This document shows, in pieces, positions 31,976-41,868 of a stretch of DNA of 64,000 nt; positions within the stretch are counted from its first letter, which is position 1, and each line of letters opens with the position of its first letter. Source of the stretch: Alloascoidea africana (lineage: Eukaryota; Ascomycota; Alloascoideomycetes; Alloascoideales; Alloascoideaceae); NCBI GenBank assembly GCA_030581615.1, contig JAKTTT010000003.1, positions 496,001-560,000 of the forward strand. Reading direction: 5' to 3'. The notes beneath the pieces are model-generated. The model did no database searches. It was not told the origin of the DNA and was given only the letters and a program-made list of their open reading frames with translations. The position numbers and the translations under genes were made by a program.

Positions 31976-32307
31976 TACTTCCAGAAGTAGATGTTTATTG
32001 TAGAAAGAGAAAGTTATACTTTTCTATTTTAACACAAGGGTTTTACCAACTAATTGTCATTATTAAAAGAGCATAACTTATGTAAAAAAGGAGTTAGTTA
32101 GAAATAATAATGAAGAAAAAAAAATTTAAAAGAGCACAAAAATCACACTGGAGTGAAACTGAATCTTCATGGCAAACAGGATATTTGAAAGTTTTGAGAT
32201 AAAAAAAAAAAGCCAACAATAAACCATGCTTTGACTTCATGAAACGACGACAAAAACTAAAGCAAAACCAAAAAATACTGGACTTGAATTGATGGGGAAA
32301 ACAATGC
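31976..32307. other. Distal promoter of the zinc-cluster factor / 3' flank of the transporter gene
   Basis: AT-rich with A- and T-runs. Nothing else is recognised apart from the Rap1-like element at its edge. Confidence 0.4.
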
Positions 32308-34029
32308 TTATTCGTGTTTCTCAGTGCTTGTGGAAACCGAGACCAAATCGCCATTAAGAGATCCTTTCCCCGTTGAACCCGATCTCAGTTTCTTTTCACC
32401 ATTTTCACCGCCTGTACTACTGCTTGTAATAACGGGTAAAATTTCAGCTTCGGCGTTATCAGTTGGTAAATCACCCATTAGAGAAATGTCAAATCCATTC
32501 TTTACAAGGTATTCTGTAAATTCCCGATCCTCTCTGTGTACGGCATCCTGTGTCAAGGAAGGTAGACAGAAAAGGGCCAAAAATCCTGTAAACATGCAAA
32601 GCGAAGACGAGACCCAGAATGGAGCTTGCATGTATCCGTTTGATCCGGGTTCTCCTCCAGCCTTTTGAATATAGGGGAAAATGTATGTGCCCACAAAGGC
32701 ACCAGCTTTTCCAATAGCGGCGGCAATACCATAGTATTGACCTCTAACTGCGGAAGAACTCGTTTTGGAAGCAATTAGACCAACGTTATCACCAGCGGCA
32801 AACTCACCAAAGGATTGGAAAAGACCGTATAGAACGACAAATCCGCCAATGTTGCTGTGCATTCGAGGATAAACAACTGCCAAAACATAACCCAATACAC
32901 CTTGAATCACAACACCAACGGCCACGGTAAGTCTGGGGCCAAAATAATCTGCAGCGAGGGCACCGAGGAACGCACCGGGAATGTAAAACAAGTTCAGCAC
33001 AGTGTTCCAACCAAATGTCTTGTAGAGATCACCATAGGGTTTTTCTTCACTTGTAGGGTTAAAAGTTTCGAGCATTGGTGCGGAATAAATACCAAAGGAG
33101 TAAGAAGAGAAATCGTAAATGAACCAAATTAGAGACACAACAACAAGACGCCACCAGTAGTACTTTATGATAAGCCAATATGGTGGGGTTGTTCTCTTAA
33201 AGTTGTGTTTTTTGAACGAGTCATTTTCCTCGAATTTGAGACGCAGGTAGAATAGAGAAATTGGGGGGATAGCGCCGAGTCCCAAAGTCATTCTCCAGAC
33301 CCAGCCCAAGTTTTCGAGTCCGTAGATCCAGAGTAAGACCAAAGGTACAAAAGCAGCAATCACAAAGCCGAAATCGATTTGCAAGTTTGTAAACCAGACA
33401 AACCATCTGTTTCTTTGTCCGCTCTTGACAGTTGTACTTGCTTCCGCACAGGCGACGGAACCGGCAGGATACTCACCACCGATACCAACCCCAAGGAAAA
33501 AACGATAGGCTGTGAGTGCTGCAAGCATGCCACCGATCGAACCATTTTTCCCCCATGACAGAGCACACATCAGTGCAAACACAATCAAAATGCAGTTTGA
33601 AATTAACATGCAGATTTTACGCGAGTAGCGGTCAGCAAGCCATCCAAAACTCAGTTGGCCTGCAATAGTGCCAGCAAACACAATGGAGCTGACATTTGAG
33701 ATTGCATTTGACTTGGACATTTCCTTGGGGTACAGAATCTTGAGACAAACCGTGACGGCAGAGATAGAGTTGTTCACGTAGCCGTCCGAGAAAAGACCTG
33801 CACCGGAGGCCACAATGGCCCAAATGTCCTCTTTCTCGGGCTTTGATCTTCCGCCAGTCTGTTGGGCCTCGTCATCTTGGATATCGAGAGGTTGATCCCG
33901 CCCAGCAGCGGCTGGAGCGTATTCTGGGTCCTCCGCGATACGAGCGGCCTCGGCATCGCCGTGGTGCTTGTTGAGGATGATGCACTCCTCCTTGATGTAG
34001 CCCAGCCAGGTTGACACAAAGTTGACCAT
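32308..34029 (-). CDS. GIT1: Git1-like glycerophosphodiester/phosphate MFS transporter
   Basis: A protein of 573 residues with about 12 membrane spans in the phosphate:H+ symporter (PHS) group of the major facilitator family. After a hydrophilic N-terminus, SDGYVNNSISAV marks span 1 as in yeast Git1 (SDGYVNGSMS). GWLADRYSRK is the family's loop 2-3 motif, FFLGVGIGGEYPAGSV is the hallmark of PHS transporters, and WFIYDFSSYSFGIYS matches Git1's WFMYDF. The middle loop and AVRGQYYGIAAAIGKAGAFVGTYIFP also match. The C-terminal KNGFDISLMG resembles Git1's SNGWTGKMG. Git1 proteins import glycerophosphoinositol and, in Candida, glycerophosphocholine across the plasma membrane as phosphate sources. 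Substrate cannot be fixed from sequence. A very long upstream region may carry phosphate control (see the CACGTGGG entry). Confidence 0.88.
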   Translation of the reverse strand: MVNFVSTWLGYIKEECIILNKHHGDAEAARIAEDPEYAPAAAGRDQPLDIQDDEAQQTGGRSKPEKEDIWAIVASGAGLFSDGYVNNSISAVTVCLKILYPKEMSKSNAISNVSSIVFAGTIAGQLSFGWLADRYSRKICMLISNCILIVFALMCALSWGKNGSIGGMLAALTAYRFFLGVGIGGEYPAGSVACAEASTTVKSGQRNRWFVWFTNLQIDFGFVIAAFVPLVLLWIYGLENLGWVWRMTLGLGAIPPISLFYLRLKFEENDSFKKHNFKRTTPPYWLIIKYYWWRLVVVSLIWFIYDFSSYSFGIYSAPMLETFNPTSEEKPYGDLYKTFGWNTVLNLFYIPGAFLGALAADYFGPRLTVAVGVVIQGVLGYVLAVVYPRMHSNIGGFVVLYGLFQSFGEFAAGDNVGLIASKTSSSAVRGQYYGIAAAIGKAGAFVGTYIFPYIQKAGGEPGSNGYMQAPFWVSSSLCMFTGFLALFCLPSLTQDAVHREDREFTEYLVKNGFDISLMGDLPTDNAEAEILPVITSSSTGGENGEKKLRSGSTGKGSLNGDLVSVSTSTEKHE

Positions 34030-34230
34030 TTGTTCAGAAAAGTAGAGTGCTAGTGGAGCAAAAGCCTGGAGAGGAAAAAAAAAGAACCCCGAGCAGGGAG
34101 GGAAGCAAAGACGCTTTTATACGGCGCCCAAGCCAGAGGGCCCGATGCCTGCGGAAAGACGCGCACCCGCACCCGACAAGAACCGGGGCGCTGATCTCTG
34201 GCTGGGCACGGCTGGAGTAGGCTCGCCAAC

Positions 34231-34296
34231 CCAGCGCAGCCAGCGCAGCCAGCGCAGCCAGCGCAGCCAGCGCAGCCAGCGCAGCCAGCCAGCCAG
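34231..34296. repeat. 9-nt minisatellite (CCAGCGCAG)x6 followed by CCAG units
   Basis: Six perfect copies of CCAGCGCAG at 34231-34284 run into three CCAG units. They lie about 200 bp upstream of the transporter ATG. Confidence 0.9.
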
Positions 34297-34834
34297 CCCT
34301 AGTGAGCGATTGCGTGTGGCTGGAGCCAAGGCCATAAGGCATTCATTCAGATCTTGCGGGAACAGAGCATTTAGGTTTCAGATGCTCCTGCTGGCTGGTG
34401 CTGGAGTCCTCAAGTTTTGGTCTGATCTGGGCAAAATAAGGGTTGTGTGGGTGGGTGTGGCCTCTTTTCGGGGCGAATATGCGAAAAGGAAAAAAAAGTG
34501 AAAGTGAAAACGCAGCCGCATTTTGCCCGAGACAGCGCCAGGCTACGTGGGACCATTCTGGTGCTATCTTATCAGCGGTCGTGTGGGGAAAGGAAAGGAG
34601 TACCCAGGGCGGGAAACAGAGCTGGATGAAGATCTGGCAAAGAGTCAAGGGCTGGGACCAGGGTGTGACCAGAAGCGATGGGAGCAAGCCTCAGAGCTCC
34701 CACTGCCGGAGTTCTCAACCACACCCACCACGGCAAACTCTCGAAAGCTCCCAAGTCTCAGCTGGGAGACCAGGCAAGACCAGACAAGAAGAAGATGGGT
34801 CCCAGCTGCCCGCTGATTTGCCCACAGGCCTCTC

Positions 34835-34842
34835 CACGTGGG
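34835..34842. promoter_or_regulatory. CACGTGGG element, possible Pho4 site
   Basis: CACGTG followed by GGG matches the high-affinity Pho4 site. GIT1 in S. cerevisiae is phosphate-regulated through Pho4. It lies about 800 bp upstream of the ATG, so the link is suggestive only. Confidence 0.3.
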
Positions 34843-35057
34843 GACGAAGATGCCTTTTGCGTTTAGCTCGGAGACCGGATCACGAGACCGCGATCCTGCG
34901 GCTGGGGCCTGCTGGCTATCCACCTCTTTCGGCCCCTTCGCGAGGCCGTGGCGGTCGAGAGCGAGGGCGTGGACATGGTCCAGCACGTCCAGTTCGCTGG
35001 AGTGCTCGGTCGCGACGTTGCTCGGCGGGCGAGTTCTATTCGAGCGCTCATTCGAGC

Positions 35058-35216
35058 TCATTCGAGCTCATTCGGGCTCGTGGATCTGGCCAAGCCCGGT
35101 GGTGCAGCCAGTTGTTCCGGCTCTAAGCGCTGGGACTCTTTCGCAGTCCAGGATCGCTCCATGGCCTCGGGCTCCGTCTCCAGGATACTGGGACGGATGC
35201 CGACCTTGAAGTCCAT
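35058..35216 (-). CDS. Possible small ORF (52 codons), uncertain
   Basis: ATG at 35216 (MDFKVGIRPSILETEPEAME...) reads 52 charged, non-repetitive codons and stops inside a run of 10-nt repeats (GAATGAGCTC). A second frame starting at 35061 (MSSNERSNRTRPPSN...) overlaps that stop by ATGA and runs 138 codons to 34645. The first part has coding-like composition, but no family is recognised. It may be chance in GC-rich DNA. Confidence 0.2.
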   Translation of the reverse strand: MDFKVGIRPSILETEPEAMERSWTAKESQRLEPEQLAAPPGLARSTSPNELE

Positions 35217-35970
35217 GTCCAAGCTCACACGAGGTGCTTGAAACAGAGGGCAGCAACTGTGCCAACAACCAACGCTAAACGGAACTCAAACAAAGGGAAG
35301 GCTTGAATCTCTTGTTCCTGTTCCATGAGCTTGGCTTGCATTCCTGCTTAAGGCAGAAAAACGTGTTTTTCCAGCCCAATCAAATCAAATCAAATCAATT
35401 CAACCTCTCAATTTTTTTTTTTATTTCTATTCTGCATTTCATATCATCTTTCTAGTTTTTGAGCTTAATAATAATTGCAGCTTTTTAAGGTTAGTTTAAC
35501 TTTGCTTAACGTAACAATGCCATGGAATGTCATGTTCCGTTCCTCCTCCCCCTTTCTTCCTTCCAGTGTAACACGAACTCTCTCTTCATAAATGTATCAG
35601 GCTAATACATACACTATTGGTGTACATGTGTGTGCTCTCTTCCATCCTCCATGCTTTCATTCCATATCCTTTCTAGGCAAATCCAATCCTATTCTATTCT
35701 ATCCAAAACTGTAATTGATATAGTTTAGCAAATCCTTAGTGCTTAACGTTACTTGCCTAGGTAGATAGTAGATAGATAGATTATAGATAACTAGTCGTAA
35801 ACTGGGGGGTATCAGCAACAAATTCTTGATAAGAACGGCAACAAAAATATCAAAAAATAATCAAAACTGGGAAAAAAATAATGCAGTCATAAATAGTAAA
35901 AACTCACTATCTGTCTCTCTCTCTCTCTTTCTCACTCACTCACTCACTCTCTTTCAAACAATTTTTTTCA

Positions 35971-38900
35971 CTAACGAAGCCGTAGCTTATCATTTCTAAA
36001 TCTGGAAACGGGAACATTCTGCAAAAACAAATCTTTTTGTAATCCACAGGTTACCGAATCAAGGTCCACATTGGCCTTTAAAATTTCAACGCTTAAAATC
36101 TCGGCTCCTATTCGAGAAATTTGCCAGTTCCGAAACACCTGTTTATGTGCCTCTGACCCCCAATTCTCCTTATCCTTTTCATTCCTTTCCTCCTCTTCAT
36201 CTCTTATTCGCTCAATCATGTCCATACACAGCTCAAATTTTTTCATCGCTGTTTCAAACTCACCAGCCACTGCATCAAAGTATCCCATACATGAATACAC
36301 AAAAGGATTCTCTTCATCGATTCCCAAATACTGTTGACCTACCCGCTCAACCATCTCTTGCATATTTTTTTTTCTTCTCCATCTCTTATTACCCATCCGA
36401 CTCTGGAACTGTGCATCAATATCCCCATCATCCCCATAATTGTTCACATTCTTCGATATCCCGTTTAAAACCCCCCAAAATACATCATTCACAGAATAAA
36501 TCTTTTTCGCCTTGTTACCTTTAACAAACGCCAACTGTGCAAGTGCTTTCTCAAACGCTGTAAGCGCTTCTTCATCTCGACCCTTAACACCGTACAAACT
36601 TTCGCCATACATGATTTGATAGCTCGGATCGACTTTGGCCATTTGTGCAGTTTTCAAGTTTTTCTCAACAAGTTCCAATTTGGCCATTGGTGACCCCCAT
36701 TTACAAACCTGCATGTATAACATGAGATATATCGGTTCATTGGGATTTTCGCGTACAAGCCGCTCCAAAATTTCATTTGCTCGTGTGTACTCATCATGTT
36801 GGAAATGTGAAACTGCAAGATAAGCATCGATACTGATACCTTGTTCTGTCGTTTTAAACTCATTTGAAAATTGTTCCAATACCTGTACTTTTGACCTCCA
36901 TTCCTCTTTCAACGTGACTTTATAAATTGTCTCTCGCACACTGTTATCTCGGATGTATTGCATTGCAATTGATCGATTTTGGACATCCATTTGTCCCATC
37001 TCCTTTGCCATTGTTCCTGGATCTGGCATTTGCAACTGTGGGAATAGGAAACTCTTGTATCTCCCCGTTTCTGGATTAACAATGTTCCATTCTTTACATT
37101 TCGAATCCGCCAATTCTGCCATTTTACCATTTACGGTATTGCATAATAAACTCTTGACCAATGTTGAAACTTTACCATGTTCATCTTTATAATTGAGTTG
37201 AATTGCCCGTTCAAAATCAAGCATCCCTGATTCCCGTTCATTATTTAAAAACTTTGCAACACCTCGATAATCATAGGCAATGTATGAATATTTTGTATCC
37301 AGTTCAATTGCCATTGTGAAGTACCCAATAGCATCTTTTAAAAACCGAGGTTCACATCGATCCAATAAATCAATCCCCAATTTCAAATAGTATCCAACTG
37401 TTCCTGTACTTATACGTTCATTCACCAATGATCGTGGTAGTTTTATAAATGGCCAAAAGTCAATGATGAATGCAATTTCATATTTTGAAAACTTTTTGTT
37501 GTTTTCTTTTGTGTTTCGTCGTCGATTAGAGACCATACCATTTAACAATTTATTTCGCGACTTTCGTCGTTGTTGCATCGTAATCAAATGATCTTTCCAC
37601 AATTTATCCAAAATCAAATTTATCCGTTTTCGAACAAGTCCTGCAGATTTTGCATCACCCAGATTGAGAAAATACACTGTTAGCATGTTTTTCAAAGCAT
37701 CTTCATGATTTCCCAATTTTGCAACATTGATTGTAAAACTTCTTTCATATCGTTTTAAACTGTTTACAGGAGCAAGTTGGAAAACAATTTTCAAATCTTT
37801 CATTGCATTTTCAAAATCTCCTAAATGTGCATGGCATAACCCCCTATTTGAATAAATGTCCGGATTCGAATCAAAGTATCGGATTCCCTTTGTGAATTTG
37901 CCTATTGCTTCGGAATAAATTGCCCGTTTCATTAGCAATATCCCTTCGATTTTGTAACGGATTGCAACTGTTTGTCTTTCACGACCAGATAAAGAATTGA
38001 TAAAGTCTTCTCGTCGAGCAGGCTGAGACTGAGATTGCGGGGTTGCAGTTTTGGGGGTATTATTCTCTTTTTGTCGCAATTTCTGTTTGTAACTTCGCTT
38101 CAAATTGGAATCATAGATTCGAAATGGCGTCAATGAATCCTCATCTACAGATTCATCCGAGCTATCATAATTTTCAAAAGTTGGTGTGACTTCCAGTTTT
38201 GTAAGATCTAGCACTAGGTCTTGTGGTTCTGGTTCAAAAAATTCAAGTGAACTTGTGGTTGATTCTGGATTCACCTGGAAAATACCATGATCTTTAACAT
38301 ACTTGACCAAAAAACTTGAAGAATATGCTGGTTCTTGTGAACCCCCTCCTTTTTTATTATTTTTACCACCTTGTAAGAGTTTCTTATCCATTGACCAAAT
38401 CAGACTCTCATCCTCGTTATCGTCTTCATCTTCGTCATTTGTCATTGAGCTCATACTCTTGTCAATATCTTCATTCTCATTCTCATTTTCATTTTCGTCC
38501 TCAATGTCTCCATCCTCACCATTCACACTAGATTTACTAATCTGCCGCCGTCGTTCAAAAGCCATAACCGAATTTCTTTTCCTATCCGATTTAAATCTTC
38601 GATTTTTGATCCTTAATCCAGCGAAAACATCCTCATCCAATGCATTACTCTCATCATCCAGATCATCATCAAGTCCAATGTAAAGAGACTCTGCTGAGGA
38701 TACAGACATTCCCGATTGACTGAATCGGTTGGACCCAGTGCTGTGAATGCTACTGGTTGTGGATAACACTGATGGAGGACGCGATGAGGAGTGATGTTTC
38801 CGTTTTGCTTCTGATGCCTCGAATGCAACTCTTTTCTTGTAATGTCTGTTTATCTGTATACCTGCAAACAAATCCCCATTTGAATTTGCTTGATTAGAAG

Positions 38901-40993
38901 GTGAGGTTATAGAAGAATCTTGAAGACTCCCATTCTCAAATGAATCAGTGATTCCGATGTAAAAAGATTCCCCGGACGCTGCACTTGCAAAAGAAGCCTG
39001 TGAAGAACGCGATTTCAACCGTTGCAGTTGTCTAGTCTGCGGTTGTGATTCCAAAGATGAATCCATGGGTTGTGCTTGGATTTGCGCTGCTTGTTCTACA
39101 TGGTTCTGAGAAATGGATTGAGATTGAGATGGAGATGGCGGCACATCGAATGAAATTCGTCTCTCCAATGAAGTTTTTCTTGTTGTGGTTGTAGAAGGGG
39201 GTTCCCGTGCAGATGAAGTTGGAAGAACAACTTGATGAGTAGGTTCTTCCTGTTGCCTAGGCACAGATGCCGTTGCTGGTTTATCTTGGTTAAACTGGGC
39301 GAAATACTGTGATTTCCATTGGTCTGAACCCCCATTGACTCTAGGCTTCAGCGCTGGTGTGTTTGAAGCAGATAAAGAGGTTTTGTTTCGTAGTAAATTT
39401 GGATCTGGATTGGGGTATTGTTCTTCAATATTTGTGGCTGGTTGTGTCTCTAGTGATGGGGGTTTCATAAAGGGACTCCCTAAGGGTTTAGCGATTTGAC
39501 GATGAGAGTGACCCTGGATATCGTTGTTGCTCGGATATATAATCGTTTGTGGATGTTGTTGCAAGTTGTTTAGACTTCCATTTACATTGCCATTTACATT
39601 TGAACTTTCGAACTGAGGCCTTGGTCTCTGTTGATCGTAATAATGGTTGTTTCTTAATGGGCTTTGTGGTCGAGGTTGATGTTGAAGTGGTCTAAAAGCA
39701 GGCGAAGGTGGCTTTGCCTTTGAATAAGGATTTCGAATTTCTCCCAATCCACTAGAATTTTGAACTGGTAATGGAACTTGCACTTGAGCTGGTGGTGGAA
39801 CCAAAGTAGCGAATTGTGACTGGGGCATACTCAACCTTCGTTCATGAGGAGGACGACGCTTTGAATCCTTTTGAATAGCCTCTGTATCGGAAACAGGCAT
39901 CATCTTGCTACCACCCTTGACGCCCCTCTGTCTATAATCTTGATCCATTTCGCGACTTCGGGATGGGTCATTTGGAATAGGGACAGGTTTGTTAAAAATG
40001 TATTCTTCAAAAGGTGCAGGCATAAGGTCTCCAACACCAGGATAGGTACCATTCATCCCATTAGTATTCATATTCATATTCATATTCATATTCATAGCGA
40101 TGGCTGCTGGACCAGGACTTTTACCCTTTGTGTTTGCATATAATAGAGAAGGAGGCTTTGGTGGGAGTTCTCTCTTCGCCGCTTTTGCCATGGGTGAACC
40201 ATATCTGATCGGCCTACTGTTCGAGTTTTGACTTTGACTTTGATAAAGCTCTTTTGAAGATTTTGGACGCTGGTACGGACTGGCCCGCTCAGGACTTGTG
40301 GATCTACCAGGGTCTGTGGAATAGCCCACACCTCGACCTGCACTGTGCACGTTCCGCGATGAGCGTGTTTGTCCGCCCATCGACGTTGATGCTGAGGTTG
40401 GTTGGGGGATGCCATTTGCGTGTTGGGTCTTGTCATACAGTTCACTTTTAACTTTCTGGAGTGCCATGTTGCGTAGCTTTTTCGAGTTTGCAACTAATGC
40501 TGCTGCCTTTTTCACATCGTCCGATATCGGTGCTCTATGTACATTATTATTGTTTGTCATGGTTGTAAATTGTTGGGATTCGGATTGAGATTGAGATTGA
40601 GGTTGTGGACCTGTATAGGAAGGGTGGTGGTGAATCGGCTGGAATGGAGTCGTGGGCTGGGTGTTGTACCTCTCCCGACCGCGATCCTGATCTCGAAGCT
40701 GGTACTGAAACTGTTTTTGATTTTGATTTTGATATTGATCCTGATATTGATGTAGATGGTGCTGATCGAACTCCTGTGGCGGTCGCCAGCCGTTGGTGTG
40801 GGCATTGTTATTCCCCATTCCTAGAGGATACGATTAGTATGTAAACAAGCACAACACCGCCATTCCTACTTTACATAACCATACCTGTTTTACCACCAGG
40901 AGGAGAAGAAAGATTATTACCTATGCTAACAGGGGCATTCAGAACAGGTTTCCTGTCCGGAGTGCCGCCTGGAAGCAGGCTCGAAAAGAACAT
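35971..40993 (-). CDS. Large TPR-repeat protein with disordered N-terminal half, two exons
   Basis: Exon 1 is 40993-40885 (MFFSSLLPGGTPDRKP...) and exon 2 is 40820-35971. The 64-nt intron has GTATGG, a TACTAAT branch and CTAG. The join is in phase at KTGMGNNN and gives 1652 residues. About 900 N-terminal residues are disordered, with Gln/Asn/Ser and repeated Met-Asn. Two related motifs stand out: ESFYIGITD...DLFAGIQINRHYK and ESLYIGLDD...DVFAGLRIKNRRFK. An acidic stretch follows, then TPR-like helical repeats from about residue 980 (AIGKFTKGIRYFDSNPDIYSNRGLCHAHLGD..., AIGYFTMAIELDTKYSYIAYDYRGVAKF...). These continue to a conserved-looking C-terminal domain ending RFRNDKLRLR. TPRs suggest a scaffold or adaptor. 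I do not recognise a named orthologue. Confidence 0.85.
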
Positions 40994-41868
40994 TTTTCCG
41001 CTTGTTGCTTTGCTTTGTTTTGTTTTGTCGACAAACCCCAAAAGAGAAAAGAGAAAAGAGAAAAGGAAAAGGGAAAAATCACGAGAAGAACAAAAAAATC
41101 AAAACAAATGGCCAAAAATTGAATCGCGATTTTAATTTCGAGGCTCAACCTACTTCCGTTTTGGGAAAGCGTGCAGGAAATAGCAGAGAGATGTGTGGGG
41201 GCAGGGTAACTATATAGGTGGAATGTTGGGTGTTGTAAATCTAACCATCGATATATTCCATTTTTCTTCATCAAATTACAAGAAGATGTTGGAAAAATCG
41301 TGTTTAACGTGTTTTTTTCTAATCAGTACTACACTTTTTGGTGTTGTGATCAAAATTTACGGAGATAGCCGGGGATAGCCGGGGGTAGGCGTTATGGAAA
41401 ATTCCCAATGTACAAGTACAAGTACAAGCACAAGCACGATTAGAATTAGAATTAGAATTAGAGTTAGAATTAAGAGTAGGAGTAAAAGTGCAAGAATAAA
41501 AAAAGGCACGAGGACTACAAACTATTTTTTTTGCGAGAAAAGCCCTTTTCTATGAGACCTGAATTGAAGTAAAGTGAAGAAAAGTGAGGTGAAGTGAAGT
41601 GAAGTGAATAATGATGACATGAACCAACCAAAGCAAAAACAAAATACAAATATGAATGAGAATGAGAACGAGAATGAAAATGAAAATGAAAATGAAAAAG
41701 AAAAAGAAAAAGAACTGGAAGGAATGAGCTGAAAGGAATGAGCTGAAAGGAATGAACTGAAAGGAATGAACTGTGAGAAAATGAAAATGTAGAAGCCAAG
41801 AAAATTGAGAAAGTAATATAAATATGAATGAATGAATGGGACCAAGGTATCGATTTTTTGGATAAGGA
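40994..41868. other. Intergenic region dominated by purine-rich tandem repeats
   Basis: From about 41400 to 41790 the + strand is a run of short, overlapping repeats: ACAAGT/ACAAGC, AGAATT, GTGAA, GAATGA/GAAAAT/GAAAAAGA, and a 15-16 nt unit around CTGAAAGGAATGA(G/A) in four copies (about 41725-41772). The strand is strongly purine-biased. Upstream (40994-41400) is the promoter of the TPR gene, including GAGAAAA repeats near 41045-41085. No gene is seen. Confidence 0.6.
41400..41790 (+). repeat. Purine-rich compound microsatellite/minisatellite field
   Basis: Consecutive short arrays, each three to five copies, with unit lengths of 5, 6 and about 15-16 nt, are almost free of pyrimidine runs on this strand. 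Arrays of this kind arise by replication slippage. Whether the field has a role is unknown. Confidence 0.8.

Larger units (their letters stand above)
34030..35970. other. 1.9 kb gene-poor gap upstream of the transporter, GC-rich then AT-rich
   Basis: The part from 34030 to about 35240 is GC-rich and holds a 9-nt tandem array, a CACGTGGGG element, and overlapping open frames on both strands. None of these shows a recognisable domain. The part from 35240 to 35970 is AT-rich with CT and CTCA microsatellites near 35912-35955. Candidate content is a long promoter for the transporter, an unannotated non-coding RNA, or a decayed small gene (see findings). I find no tRNA, snRNA or RNase P signature. 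Confidence 0.4.

Noticed and set aside
34443-35126. Long + strand open frame (227 codons) in the GC-rich gap
   Set aside because: It opens with GTG, has irregular composition and no domain. Open frames appear on both strands because GC-rich DNA has few stops.
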